Source: JAAYDI01 sp052034005 (GTDB lineage Bacteria > Planctomycetota > Planctomycetia > Pirellulales > Pirellulaceae). From it: 64,000 nucleotides of DNA. The stretch covers positions 44,013 to 108,012 of the forward strand of contig JBPOJB010000037.1 in NCBI GenBank assembly GCA_052034005.1, read 5' to 3'. Position numbers and translations under genes: made by a program. Positions 30,058-39,324 of the stretch are shown here, one piece after another. The notes under the pieces are model-generated. The model did no database searches. It was not told the DNA's origin and saw only the letters and a list, made by a program, of their open reading frames with translations. Within the stretch, counting starts at the first letter, position 1. Each line of letters starts with the position of its first letter.

Positions 30058-30327
30058 ATGAGCAGGTCGGTACGCAAAGGGCCGTATGTCGATTTCAAGG
30101 TGTACCGCAAGGTACAGCGCGCGCAGGAGACGGGCGACAAGGAGCCGATCAAGACCTGGGCGCGGGCCTGCACGATCGTCCCGGAGTTTGTCGGGATGAA
30201 CTTCCTGGTCCATAACGGCAAACTGTTCACCAAGGTGTTTGTGACGGAAGACATGGTGGGACACGAGCTGGGCGAATTCGCCCCGACCCGCGTGTTCCGC
30301 GGTCACGGCGGCAAGGGCAAACGGTAA
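30058..30327 (+). CDS. rpsS: 30S ribosomal protein S19
   Basis: S19 is a head protein that contacts S13 and the A-site tRNA region. The 89 residues include MSRSVRKGPYVDFKVYRKV, TWARACTIVPEFVGMNFLVHNGK and HELGEFAPTRVFRGHGG, an almost textbook sequence. It follows rplB by 30 bp and precedes rplV by 19 bp. Confidence 0.97.
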   Translation: MSRSVRKGPYVDFKVYRKVQRAQETGDKEPIKTWARACTIVPEFVGMNFLVHNGKLFTKVFVTEDMVGHELGEFAPTRVFRGHGGKGKR

Positions 30328-30346
30328 CCTCACGAGGATCATGGTC

Positions 30347-30703
30347 ATGGCGTTCCGGGCTACCCATCGATTCGCCCGCATCAGCGCTCGCAAGGTGCGA
30401 CCCCTGGCCGATATGGTGCGGGGCAAGTTCGCCGACGAGGCGCTGGAGGTGCTGCGCTACCAGCCGCAGCGGGGGGCGCGGCTGCTGGAGAAAGTGCTCA
30501 AAAGCGCGCTGGGCAACGCCCAAGACCCCGACCAGACCTCCGGCCGGACGGTGCGGGTCGAGCGTCTGGTGGTGGTGGACGCGCGGGTCGACGGCGGGCC
30601 GATGTTCAAACGGATTCGCCCGCACGCGCGGGGCATGGCGTTCATGATCCGCAAGCGGTTTTCCCACATTTCGGTCGCCCTGGAAGAAATGAGCGAGCTC
30701 TAA
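30347..30703 (+). CDS. rplV: 50S ribosomal protein L22
   Basis: L22 binds 23S rRNA and its hairpin reaches the exit tunnel. The 118-residue product reads RATHRFARISARKVRPLADMV, then RLVVVDARVDGGPMFKRIRP, with the tunnel hairpin HARGMAFMIRKRFSHISV. ATG 30347 is preferred over 30341 because GAGG then lies nine bases away instead of three. It ends two bases before rpsC. Confidence 0.96.
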   Translation: MAFRATHRFARISARKVRPLADMVRGKFADEALEVLRYQPQRGARLLEKVLKSALGNAQDPDQTSGRTVRVERLVVVDARVDGGPMFKRIRPHARGMAFMIRKRFSHISVALEEMSEL

Positions 30704-30705
30704 GC

Positions 30706-31777
<1,072 letters not shown>

Positions 31778-31816
31778 CCCAGCGTCGGCCCCGCGGCCGC
31801 CCGGAGGGAAATGAGC

Positions 31817-32020
31817 ATGAAGATCAACGAACTGCGAGAGATGAGTGACGAGCAGCTGGAACTGACGCTCCGCGAGACCCTGGAGATCCTGTTCCGGCTG
31901 CGCATGCAGGCGCAGACCGAACGGCTCGACGCGCCGAGCGAGTTGCGGCACCGGCGACGCCTGGTGGCGCGCATCCGGACGATCCTGCGCGAGCGGGAAT
32001 TGAAGGCCGTGTCGCGGTAA
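31817..32020 (+). CDS. rpmC: 50S ribosomal protein L29
   Basis: L29 sits beside L23 at the tunnel exit. The 67-residue two-helix protein reads MKINELREMSDEQLELTL, then LFRLRMQAQTERLDAPSELR and RRRLVARIRTILREREL. ATG 31817 is chosen because GGAGGG lies eight bases upstream; the ATG at 31811 would be only two bases from it. Confidence 0.95.
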   Translation: MKINELREMSDEQLELTLRETLEILFRLRMQAQTERLDAPSELRHRRRLVARIRTILRERELKAVSR

Positions 32021-32072
32021 TCCAATCCGAGTCGAAGAGCAATCGTTGCGAACCCAGAGAGTCCAGTCAGCC

Positions 32073-32381
32073 ATGGCCAAGAGAGTTGCCGTTGGAGTGG
32101 TCGCGAGTGACAAGATGGCGAAGACCCGCCGCGTGGAGATCCCGCGACTGGTCCGGCACGCCCGGTACGGCAAGACCATCCGCCGTACCACCGTGTGCCA
32201 CGTCCATGACGAGCGGAACGAATCGTCGCTGGGCGACACCGTGGAGATCGTGGAGTCGCGGCCCCGCTCGCGGACGAAACGATGGGAACTGGTCCGGGTG
32301 ATCACCAGGCATTCGGACGTGGATCGGGCCGCCCGGCAGGCCGCGCAGGCGGAAGCCTCCGAGGCGGCATTAGAAGGGTAG
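32073..32381 (+). CDS. rpsQ: 30S ribosomal protein S17
   Basis: S17 binds 16S rRNA early in assembly. The 102 residues include the OB-fold blocks VAVGVVASDKMAKTRRVEIP, HARYGKTIRRTTVCHVHDE and LGDTVEIVESRPRSRTKRW. A C-terminal Ala/Glu-rich tail of about 20 residues is added compared with E. coli. rplN starts 6 bp after the stop. Confidence 0.96.
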   Translation: MAKRVAVGVVASDKMAKTRRVEIPRLVRHARYGKTIRRTTVCHVHDERNESSLGDTVEIVESRPRSRTKRWELVRVITRHSDVDRAARQAAQAEASEAALEG

Positions 32382-32387
32382 GTCGAG

Positions 32388-32756
32388 ATGATCCAGCAAG
32401 AGACTCGCTTGGCTGTCGCGGACAACACCGGGGCCAAGGAAGTGATGTGTATCAAGGTCCTGGGCGGGTCGCGTCGCCGCTCGGCCGGGCTCGGCGATGT
32501 CATCATCTGCAGCGTCAAGAGCGTGATCCCGGGCTCGGAAGTCAAGAAGAAGGCGGTCGTGCGGGGCGTGATCGTCCGCTGCAAGCAGCCCACGCGCCGC
32601 CCGGACGGGAGTTACATCCGCTTCGACAGCAACGCCGTGGTGATCATCGACAACGATGGGAACCCGCGCGGCACGCGCATTTTCGGAGCGGTGGCCCGGG
32701 AGCTGCGCGAGCGCAACTACATGAAGATCGTAAGCCTGGCCAGCGAGGTCGTGTGA
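32388..32756 (+). CDS. rplN: 50S ribosomal protein L14
   Basis: L14 forms an intersubunit bridge with 16S rRNA. The 122-residue product has MIQQETRLAVADNTGAKEV, KKKAVVRGVIVRCKQPTRR and the C-terminal GTRIFGAVARELRERNYMKI. Its stop codon overlaps the rplX start in TGATG, so L24 is translationally coupled to it. Confidence 0.97.
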   Translation: MIQQETRLAVADNTGAKEVMCIKVLGGSRRRSAGLGDVIICSVKSVIPGSEVKKKAVVRGVIVRCKQPTRRPDGSYIRFDSNAVVIIDNDGNPRGTRIFGAVARELRERNYMKIVSLASEVV

Positions 32757-33106
32757 TGCATATTCGAGTCAACGATATCGTGGAAGTGACCACCGGCGAC
32801 GACGCCGGCCAGCGGGGCAAGGTGATCCGCGTCGACCGCCGGGCCGGCAAGGTGATCGTGGAGGGCATCAACCGGGTGTACAAGCACGTCCGCCGCAGCC
32901 AGCGGAACCCGCAGGGCGGCCGGCTGTCCAAGGAGATGCCCGTGCCGATCGCCAACGTCCAGCTGGTCTGCACGAAGTGCGGGCGGCCGGCCCGCACCGG
33001 GGCCCGCTTCCTGGACGACGGCAGCAAGGAGCGCTATTGCAAGAAATGTGGCGCCGGCACCGGCGAGGTGGCGCCGGCCCGCCCCGCCCACGCGAAGAAG
33101 CCATGA
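32756..33106 (+). CDS. rplX: 50S ribosomal protein L24
   Basis: L24 is an early 23S-binding assembly protein. The 116 residues contain the KOW domain RVNDIVEVTTGDDAGQRGKV and INRVYKHVRRSQRNPQGG, then two CxxC pairs (CTKCGRP near residue 73 and YCKKCG near 96). The pairs can form a zinc ribbon, as in many bacterial L24 proteins. The start overlaps the rplN stop; the longer frame upstream is a shadow. Confidence 0.95.
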   Translation: MHIRVNDIVEVTTGDDAGQRGKVIRVDRRAGKVIVEGINRVYKHVRRSQRNPQGGRLSKEMPVPIANVQLVCTKCGRPARTGARFLDDGSKERYCKKCGAGTGEVAPARPAHAKKP

Positions 33107-33182
33107 ACAGGGCCCGCGCCGGCGCCCCCCTCGGCCACCCGGAGGCGGCGTGGGGCGCGGCGCGACTTGGTGAGAATGGACC

Positions 33183-33746
33183 ATGATCCCGCGACTGCAA
33201 CAGAAATACGAACAAGAGATCCTGCCCGCGCTGCGCGACAAGCTGGAGCGTACCAACCGCCTGGCGCTGCCCCGCCTCGAGAAGATCGTCGTCAACATGG
33301 GGGTGGGCGCGGCGATCCAGGACAAGAAGCACCTCGAGATGGCCGTCGACGCGCTCGCGCAGATCACCGGGCAGAAACCGATCATCACCCGGTCCCGCCG
33401 GGCGATCGCCGGGTTCCGGCTCCGCGAGAACATGCCCATCGGCTGCAAGGTGACCTTGCGGCGGGCCCGCATGTACGAGTTCCTGGATCGCCTGATCGCG
33501 CTGGCCCTGCCCCGCGTGCGGGACTTCCGCGGAGTCAACCCCCGGGCGTTCGACGGACGCGGCAACTACAGCCTGGGCCTGACCGAACAACTGGTGTTCC
33601 CGGAACTCAACCCGGACAAGTTCACCCGGGTGCAGGGGATGAACATCACGATCGTGACCACGACCGACAGCGACGATGAAGCGCGCGAACTGTTGCGGCT
33701 CTTCGGGCTCCCGTTCCGCCAGGAGGGCGCGACGTCGGCGGCATGA
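33183..33746 (+). CDS. rplE: 50S ribosomal protein L5
   Basis: L5 binds 5S rRNA and contacts S13 and P-site tRNA. The 187 residues carry LEKIVVNMGVGAAIQDKK, ALAQITGQKPIITRSRRAIA, FRLRENMPIGCKVTLR and GRGNYSLGLTEQLVFPEL. Length is normal and the usual ending MNITIVTTTDSDDEARELL is present. A 76-bp GC-rich spacer separates it from rplX. Confidence 0.97.
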   Translation: MIPRLQQKYEQEILPALRDKLERTNRLALPRLEKIVVNMGVGAAIQDKKHLEMAVDALAQITGQKPIITRSRRAIAGFRLRENMPIGCKVTLRRARMYEFLDRLIALALPRVRDFRGVNPRAFDGRGNYSLGLTEQLVFPELNPDKFTRVQGMNITIVTTTDSDDEARELLRLFGLPFRQEGATSAA

Positions 33747-33847
33747 GCAGGTTCCAGGTATTGACAAGCGAACGGCGAGCGAGTGCCGACACACGGCGGA
33801 TGCGTATTCCCGTCCAGCACGACCTGTCTAGCAAGTAGGTAATTCAC

Positions 33848-34033
33848 GTGGCGAGCAAATCGAAGATTGCCAAGGCGAACCGGCCGGCCAAGTTTACAAC
33901 GCGGCGCGTGCGGCGATGCAAGATGTGCGGGCGCCCGCGTTCCGTGTACCGGAAGTTCGGGCTGTGCCGCATCTGCTTCCGGAAACTGGCGGACCAGGGG
34001 CTGATCCCTGGCGTTCGTAAGGCTAGTTGGTAA
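33848..34033 (+). CDS. rpsN: 30S ribosomal protein S14, zinc-binding type
   Basis: The 61-residue protein is the short form of S14 with two CxxC pairs (CKMCGRPRSVYRKFGLCRIC, about residues 24-43) that bind one zinc. The C-terminus reads CFRKLADQGLIPGVRKASW. It starts at GTG 33848 after TAGGTAATTCAC. A 101-bp spacer separates it from rplE; it holds TTGACA at 33761 but no -10 box. Confidence 0.96.
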   Translation: MASKSKIAKANRPAKFTTRRVRRCKMCGRPRSVYRKFGLCRICFRKLADQGLIPGVRKASW

Positions 34034-34049
34034 AGGGATCCGAACCATT

Positions 34050-34445
34050 ATGATGACCGACCCGATCGCCGATATGTTGACCCGCATTCGCAACGCGGTA
34101 AATGTCGAGCGGCCTCATGTCGAAATGCCCCTTTCCAAAGTCAAACGCGGTTTGGCCGACGTGCTGAAGCGCGAGGGCTTTATCTGGGATTGGTCGGAAC
34201 TGGACGCGCAGCCCGTGAAACAGCTCCGCATCGAGTTGAAATACGGACCGAACGGCGAGCGCGTGATCCAGAAGATCCGGCGGATCAGCAAGCCGGGGTG
34301 CCGCGTCTACAGCCGGGCCCGGGACCTGCGCCCGGTGCTCGATGGGCTGGGGATCTCCATCCTCAGCACCAGCCGCGGCGTGATCAGTGACCGAGAAGCC
34401 CGCCAGAAGAACCTGGGCGGCGAAGTCTTGTGCGAGGTCTGGTAA
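34050..34445 (+). CDS. rpsH: 30S ribosomal protein S8
   Basis: S8 binds the central domain of 16S rRNA; in E. coli it represses the spc operon. The 131 residues read MMTDPIADMLTRIRNAV, then QKIRRISKPGCRVYSRARDL and the diagnostic end GISILSTSRGVISDREARQK with LGGEVLCEVW. A second start at 34053 is equivalent. rplF starts 16 bp later. Confidence 0.97.
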   Translation: MMTDPIADMLTRIRNAVNVERPHVEMPLSKVKRGLADVLKREGFIWDWSELDAQPVKQLRIELKYGPNGERVIQKIRRISKPGCRVYSRARDLRPVLDGLGISILSTSRGVISDREARQKNLGGEVLCEVW

Positions 34446-34461
34446 GCGAGAAGAGATCACC

Positions 34462-35004
34462 ATGTCCCGTATCGGAAAGAAACCGGTCCAGGTCCCCGCG
34501 GACGTCCAGGTCTCCGTGGAGAACGCGGTCGTGACCGTGGCCGGCCCCAAGGGCCAACTCACCTACAGGCACCGGCCGGAAGTGGAGGTGACGTACGACC
34601 AGGCCGCGCGGCGCGTCGCCGTGACGGCCCGCGGCACCGACCGCGCCGCGCGCGCCTACCACGGCCTGACGCGCTCCCTGATCCAGAACATGGTGGTGGG
34701 GGTCGCCCAGGGCTACGAGAAGCGGCTGGAGATCGTGGGCGTCGGCTACATCGGCTCCATCCAGGGCGACACCCTGTCGCTCCGCGTGGGCTATGCCAAC
34801 GAAGTCCAGAAAAAGGTCCCGGCCGGGCTGCAGGTCACCTGCCCCGACCAGACGCACATCGTCATCCGCGGCTGCGACAAGCAACTGGTGGGCGAGTTCG
34901 CCGCGGAGGTGCGGGCGGTCCGCAAGCCGGAGCCGTACAAGGGCAAGGGCGTGCGTTACGAGGGCGAACACGTGAAGATCAAGCCGGGCAAAGCGGCGAC
35001 GTAG
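34462..35004 (+). CDS. rplF: 50S ribosomal protein L6
   Basis: L6 lies near the sarcin-ricin loop. The 180 residues start MSRIGKKPVQVPADVQV and include HGLTRSLIQNMVVGVAQGYE, KRLEIVGVGYIGSIQGD and the C-terminal RKPEPYKGKGVRYEGEHVK. ATG 34462 is the family start; the in-frame upstream part overlaps rpsH. Its last codons form one arm of a hairpin followed by a T-run. Confidence 0.97.
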   Translation: MSRIGKKPVQVPADVQVSVENAVVTVAGPKGQLTYRHRPEVEVTYDQAARRVAVTARGTDRAARAYHGLTRSLIQNMVVGVAQGYEKRLEIVGVGYIGSIQGDTLSLRVGYANEVQKKVPAGLQVTCPDQTHIVIRGCDKQLVGEFAAEVRAVRKPEPYKGKGVRYEGEHVKIKPGKAAT

Positions 35005-35018
35005 CCCGGGCATTTTTT
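34984..35018 (+). terminator. Terminator-like hairpin at the rplF stop
   Basis: CCGGGC (34984-34989), inside the last codons of rplF, pairs with GCCCGG (35004-35009), leaving a 14-nt loop that contains most of the stop codon. GCA and six T (35013-35018) follow. It could reduce transcription of rplR and the genes beyond. The stem is only six pairs long, so it may be leaky or covered by the terminating ribosome. Confidence 0.45.
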
Positions 35019-35078
35019 CCTGGCGCCGCCCGCCCGCGCCCGGCGGACGGGGCGGGCAGCAACCACAGAGCGAGAACC

Positions 35079-35447
35079 GTGAACAAACGACAAATCATCG
35101 CCAAGCAGAAGCAGCGGCGGAAGTACCATGTCCGCAATCGGGTCCGTGGCGACGCCGACCGGCCGCGCCTGAGCGTGTTCCGCAGCAGCGGGCACCTGGC
35201 CTGTCAGGTGATCGACGACGCGACCGGCCGGACGTTGGTGTCGGCCAGCACGCGGGACAAAGCGCTGCGCGACCAGATCCCGTACGGCGGCAACTGCGCG
35301 GCGGCCAAGATCGTCGGCCAGGTGGTGGCCCGCAAGGCGCTCGAGGCGGGGATCCAGGCCGTGCGGTTCGACCGCGGGTGTTACAAGTACCACGGGCGCG
35401 TCGCGGCCCTGGCCGACGCGGCGCGCGAAGCAGGACTGAGTTTTTGA
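35079..35447 (+). CDS. rplR: 50S ribosomal protein L18
   Basis: L18 binds 5S rRNA together with L5. The 122 residues show RPRLSVFRSSGHLACQVIDD, TLVSASTRDKALRDQ and FDRGCYKYHGRVAALADAAR. The start is GTG 35079 (NKRQIIAKQKQRRKYHVRNR). The 74-bp spacer before it is very GC-rich and can fold. Confidence 0.96.
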   Translation: MNKRQIIAKQKQRRKYHVRNRVRGDADRPRLSVFRSSGHLACQVIDDATGRTLVSASTRDKALRDQIPYGGNCAAAKIVGQVVARKALEAGIQAVRFDRGCYKYHGRVAALADAAREAGLSF

Positions 35448-35492
35448 TCGAACGGGCGATGGAGACCTTGCGAGAGGGGAGCATCACACACC

Positions 35493-35975
35493 GTGTCCAC
35501 AGAATCCAGTTCACAATACATCGACCGCGTCGTGAAAATCAAACGCTGCGCGGCGGTCGTCAAGGGCGGTCGCCGCTTCAGCTTCGCGGCCATGGTCGTC
35601 ATGGGCGACGGCCGCGGCCAGGTGGGTTGGGGCTACGGGAAGGCCAATGAAGTGCCCAACAGCGTCGAGAAGGCGCAGAAACGGGCGCTGCGCGAGATGG
35701 TCTCCGTGCCCCTGGTCGACGGGACGATCCCCCACCGCGTGATCGGCCGCTACGGCGCGGCCCGAGTCGTCTTGTTGCCGGCCAGCACCGGGACGGGCAT
35801 CATCGCCGGCGCGGCGGTGCGCGCCGTCTGCGAAGCCGCCGGGATCAACAACATCCTGACCAAGAGCCATGGCAGCAACAACCCGGTGGCGCTGGTCAAA
35901 GCCACCATGAATGCCTTGACGCGGATGCGCACCTTGCAGGAGGTGGAGCGGCTGCGGGGAGTATCGTTGAAGTGA
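35493..35975 (+). CDS. rpsE: 30S ribosomal protein S5
   Basis: S5 contributes to decoding accuracy and the mRNA entry channel. The 160 residues include VVKIKRCAAVVKGGRRFSF, GDGRGQVGWGYGKANEVP and LLPASTGTGIIAGAAVRAV with KSHGSNNPVALVKATMNAL. The start is GTG 35493. Its stop overlaps the GTG start of rplO in GTGA, so no room exists for rpmD (L30). Confidence 0.97.
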   Translation: MSTESSSQYIDRVVKIKRCAAVVKGGRRFSFAAMVVMGDGRGQVGWGYGKANEVPNSVEKAQKRALREMVSVPLVDGTIPHRVIGRYGAARVVLLPASTGTGIIAGAAVRAVCEAAGINNILTKSHGSNNPVALVKATMNALTRMRTLQEVERLRGVSLK

Positions 35976-36481
35976 ATCTCGAAGAAGTCCATCGCGGAAT
36001 CCAACCTCACAGGAAGCGCCGCCGCATCGGCCGGGGGCCGGGCTCCGGCCACGGCAAGACGGCGGGCAAGGGGCACAAGGGCCAGAAGTCGCGCTCCGGC
36101 CACTCGGTCAAGCCGATCTTCCAGGGCGGCACCATGCCGCTGGTTCGCCGCGTACCCAAACGCGGTTTCCACAACGCGTTTGCCCTCCGCGTCGCGGCCG
36201 TCAACGTGCGCGACCTGGAACGCGCCTTCGAGACGGGAGCCGAAGTCAACCCGGACACGCTCCGCGCCCGGCGGCTGACCCGGGCCCGCGCCGATCAACT
36301 CAAGATCCTCGGCCACGGCGAACTCACCAAGAAACTCACCGTGTGCGCGCACCGGTTCAGCCACACGGCCCAGGAAAAGATCCGGCAGGCCGGCGGCGAA
36401 GTGGTCATCCTTCCTGCGCCGACCCCGGTCGCGGCGACCAAGAAACGGAAACGTTCGGAAGCGGCCGGCACGGCGACCTGA
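35972..36481 (+). CDS. rplO: 50S ribosomal protein L15
   Basis: L15 binds late in large-subunit assembly. The 169-residue protein starts at GTG 35972 (NLEEVHRGIQPHRKRRR) and carries RIGRGPGSGHGKTAGKGHKG, SGHSVKPIFQGGTMPLVRR and a C-terminal KILGHGELTKKLTVCAHRFS. A Lys/Ala-rich tail follows. It is coupled to rpsE by a 4-bp overlap. Confidence 0.96.
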   Translation: MNLEEVHRGIQPHRKRRRIGRGPGSGHGKTAGKGHKGQKSRSGHSVKPIFQGGTMPLVRRVPKRGFHNAFALRVAAVNVRDLERAFETGAEVNPDTLRARRLTRARADQLKILGHGELTKKLTVCAHRFSHTAQEKIRQAGGEVVILPAPTPVAATKKRKRSEAAGTAT

Positions 36482-36551
36482 CGGCTCGCCCAAGCCGCCC
36501 GCGCCGGAGGACGGAGATGGTTAACTACTCGAACGGGGATGGATCGGCGCC

Positions 36552-37925
36552 ATGTGGGAAAAAATCCGCGTTGTCTTCACGATTCCGGAACTCCGGCAGA
36601 AGATCTTCCTGACGCTGTTGTTCCTGGCGATCTACCGCGTCGGCTACTGGATTTCGCTGCCCATGGTGGACCAGGCGAAGCTCGGCAGCCGGCACGCAGG
36701 CGGCCTGGCCGATATCATCAACCAGGTGGCCGTGTTCGCCGCCAGCGATCTGGACCAGGCCACGATCTTCGGGCTGGGCATCATGCCCTACATCTCCGCC
36801 TCGATTATTTTCCAGCTCCTGGGGAGCGTCTGGAAGCCGATCGAGGAACTCAAGAAGGAAGGCGAGACGGGGCGCAAGAAGATCAATGAGTACACGCGGT
36901 ACCTGACCGTCTTCCTGTGCCTCATCCAAAGCTACTTCTACGTGAAGTTCTTCCTGCTCCGCGTGTCGCCCGACGGCGGCAACCTGATCGCCGAGGCGTT
37001 TCGCAACGCCAACGGCACGCTCAGCGTCGGCTGGCAATTGACGACCGTCCTGACCATGACCTGCGGGACGATCTTCCTCATGTGGATCGGGGAACAGATC
37101 GACGAGTTCGGGATCGGCAACGGCATCAGCCTGCTGATCATGGCCGGCATCCTGGCACGCATGCCCGGCGCGCTGTGGGAACTGCTGGTCAACCAGGCTG
37201 AATTCGAGCTGACGGGCCTCGGCCCGGGACGCATCGGCGTCGAGTCGTTGCTGGTGTTGGCGGCCCTGTTCGTGGCGGTCGTGGTGGGGGTCGTGTTCAT
37301 CACGCTCGGCCAACGGCGGATTCCCACGCAGAGCGCCAAGCATGTGCGCGGCCGCCGCGTGTACGGCGGCACGCGGCAGTTCCTGCCGCTGCGCATCAAC
37401 CAGGCGGGCGTGATGCCGATCATCTTCGCCAGCAGCTTGCTGATGCTGCCCGCCATGCTGTTCAACATGATGATCAACTGGCGGTTGAGCGCGGGCTGGT
37501 CCCACTTCTTCGCCAACGTCGCCTCCATGTTCAATCGGGGCACCTCGGTCGTCTACAACCTGCTGTACGTGCTGCTGATCTACTTCTTCTGCTATTTCTG
37601 GACGGCCATCACGTTCAACCCGAAAGAGATGTCCGAGAACCTGAAAGACCACGGCACCTTCATCCCGGGCTACCGGCCGGGCAAGCGTACCGCGGATTAC
37701 CTGGAAAAGGTGATGGTCCGGATCACCTACGTCGGGGCCGGGTTCCTGGCCCTGGTGGCGATCGTGCCGACCATCATTTCCAATTCGCTGGGCGTGAGCT
37801 TTCAGGTGGCCAGTTTCTATGGCGGCACGGGCCTGCTGATTGCCGTGAGCGTGGCGTTTGACCTGGTACAGAAAATTGACAGCCATCTGGTGATGCGGAA
37901 TTACCGGGGGCTGCTGGAAAGCTGA
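36552..37925 (+). CDS. secY: Preprotein translocase subunit SecY
   Basis: SecY forms the protein-conducting channel in the cytoplasmic membrane. The 457 residues start MWEKIRVVFTIPELRQKIF. They include the plug/TM2 region IFGLGIMPYISASIIFQLL, the loop EGETGRKKINEYTRYLTV and GNGISLLIMAGIL. The later motif is GTRQFLPLRINQAGVMPIIF, and a C-terminal segment holds SHLVMRNYRGLL. About ten hydrophobic helices can be counted. It closes the spc cluster. Confidence 0.97.
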   Translation: MWEKIRVVFTIPELRQKIFLTLLFLAIYRVGYWISLPMVDQAKLGSRHAGGLADIINQVAVFAASDLDQATIFGLGIMPYISASIIFQLLGSVWKPIEELKKEGETGRKKINEYTRYLTVFLCLIQSYFYVKFFLLRVSPDGGNLIAEAFRNANGTLSVGWQLTTVLTMTCGTIFLMWIGEQIDEFGIGNGISLLIMAGILARMPGALWELLVNQAEFELTGLGPGRIGVESLLVLAALFVAVVVGVVFITLGQRRIPTQSAKHVRGRRVYGGTRQFLPLRINQAGVMPIIFASSLLMLPAMLFNMMINWRLSAGWSHFFANVASMFNRGTSVVYNLLYVLLIYFFCYFWTAITFNPKEMSENLKDHGTFIPGYRPGKRTADYLEKVMVRITYVGAGFLALVAIVPTIISNSLGVSFQVASFYGGTGLLIAVSVAFDLVQKIDSHLVMRNYRGLLES

Positions 37926-38003
37926 GCCGCGGCGCCACGTCCCCGTTTGGCGCCGGCGCGGTTCGACCTGTTCGCAACGGGGGGGAGAGGGGGAACGCCC
38001 GCC

Positions 38004-38555
38004 ATGTTCATCGTGTTCATCGGCCCGCCGGGGGCCGGCAAAGGCACTCAGGCCCAACGCCTCGTCGAACTGCTGACGATCCCCCATGTGTCGACCGGCG
38101 ACATGCTGCGCCAGGCGATCAGCCAGGGGACGGAGCTGGGCAAACAGGCGCAAAGCCACATGCAGGCCGGCCAGCTCGTGCCGGATGAACTGGTCCTCCA
38201 GATCATCAACGAATGCCTCGATGACCCCCGACTCCGCTCCGGCTGCCTCTTCGACGGGTTCCCGCGGAACGTCGAACAGGCCGAGGCCCTCGATCGGGTG
38301 CTGGCCACCCGCGGGACGCCCCTGACGATGGTGCTCGAACTGCAGGTGGACACCCAGGAATTGGTCCGCCGTATGCTGGCCCGCAAACGGCCCGACGACA
38401 CGTCCGAAACCATCTCGGAACGCCTGATCGTCTACAAGAACCAGACGGCCCCCGTGCTGCAGTACTACGCGGATCGGAACCTGCTGATCGCCATCGACGG
38501 GTCGGGCACGCCCGATGAGGTGTTCGCCAGGATCCGGGCGGCCGTGTCCCGGTAG
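38004..38555 (+). CDS. adk: Adenylate kinase, short form
   Basis: Adenylate kinase interconverts AMP, ADP and ATP. The 183-residue product has the P-loop FIGPPGAGKGTQAQRL, HVSTGDMLRQAI, the AMP-binding LFDGFPRNVEQAEAL and ARKRPDDTSETISERLIVY. The LID is short and lacks the cysteine zinc site of long forms. ATG 38004 follows a GAGAGGGGG ribosome site. It lies after secY as usual, but map and infA, which often follow, are missing. Confidence 0.95.
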   Translation: MFIVFIGPPGAGKGTQAQRLVELLTIPHVSTGDMLRQAISQGTELGKQAQSHMQAGQLVPDELVLQIINECLDDPRLRSGCLFDGFPRNVEQAEALDRVLATRGTPLTMVLELQVDTQELVRRMLARKRPDDTSETISERLIVYKNQTAPVLQYYADRNLLIAIDGSGTPDEVFARIRAAVSR

Positions 38556-38579
38556 TCACGAAATCGTCCGCGGCGGGCC

Positions 38580-38609
38580 TTGAAGGGTCCAGCGTTAAGG
38601 GTTTATACT
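38580..38609 (+). promoter_or_regulatory. Promoter of the alpha operon
   Basis: TTGAAG (38580-38585) and TATACT (38604-38609), 18 bp apart, match sigma-70 boxes 4/6 and 5/6. They fill the 87-bp spacer between adk and rpmJ and are about 34 bp from the rpmJ start. They would give rpmJ-rpsM-rpsK-rpoA-rplQ their own transcription start. Confidence 0.6.
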
Positions 38610-38642
38610 CAAACGCTTTGGCAATTCTGATGGGGAACCACC

Positions 38643-38756
38643 ATGAAGGTACGAACGAGCGTCCGGCGGATGTGCGAGAACTGCAAGATCGTGCGCCGCA
38701 AAGGCCGCGTCTACGTGATCTGCACCAATCCGCGCCATAAACAACGCCAGGGCTGA
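38643..38756 (+). CDS. rpmJ: 50S ribosomal protein L36
   Basis: This 37-residue protein reads MKVRTSVRRMCENCKIVRRK and ends GRVYVICTNPRHKQRQG. It carries the zinc ligands CxxC (residues 11 and 14), Cys 27 and His 32 of the zinc-binding form of L36. GGGGAA lies just upstream of the ATG at 38643. It is the first gene of the alpha cluster. Confidence 0.96.
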   Translation: MKVRTSVRRMCENCKIVRRKGRVYVICTNPRHKQRQG

Positions 38757-38834
38757 CACCTAGACCGATACGCGCCGGCCCGCCGTGCCGCGGGGTAGCT
38801 TCCTCTGTGGACCATGATCAGGAGTACTGGACTC

Positions 38835-39218
38835 ATGCCGCGTCTGCTCGGTGTGGACATCCCAAATGACAAGCCGACGTTGATCTCGTTGACTTACCTC
38901 TACGGGGTGGGTCCGCGGACGGCGCGCGATCTGTGCCACAAGGCGGGCATCGACCCGCAGAAACGGGCGCGCGAGCTGGCGGAAGACGAGCTTGGGCGGT
39001 TATCCGTGTTGCTGGAACGCGACTACACGGTGGAAGGCCCGTTGCGACGACAGACCCAGCAGAGCATTAACCGGCTCCGGGACATCAAGTGCTACCGGGG
39101 CATCCGGCATCGTCTGGGGCTGCCGGTGCGTGGGCAACGGACGCGGACCAACGCGCGCACGCGCAAAGGGCCGCGCAAGACCGTGGCGGGCAAGAAGGGC
39201 GTGAAGGATCTCAGGTAA
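38835..39218 (+). CDS. rpsM: 30S ribosomal protein S13
   Basis: S13 sits in the head and forms bridges with L5. The 127 residues have MPRLLGVDIPNDKPTLISLT, YLYGVGPRTARDLC and the signature RGIRHRLGLPVRGQRTRTNA with RTRKGPRKT. ATG 38835 has AGGAG about 11 bases upstream; a start 21 bp earlier is not conserved. Confidence 0.97.
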   Translation: MPRLLGVDIPNDKPTLISLTYLYGVGPRTARDLCHKAGIDPQKRARELAEDELGRLSVLLERDYTVEGPLRRQTQQSINRLRDIKCYRGIRHRLGLPVRGQRTRTNARTRKGPRKTVAGKKGVKDLR

Positions 39219-39324
39219 CCGGGCGTGCGTCGTGCCGTCCGGCCCGTCGGCACATGCGGCGCAGGGCGCCGGGGTCGAGCCGTACACATGCGAGTCTGAG
39301 GGGTAAGGTAGGAGCAAGCCGGTC

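Noticed and set aside
33761..33766. Perfect TTGACA between rplE and rpsN
   Set aside because: No -10-like box occurs 16-19 bp downstream.
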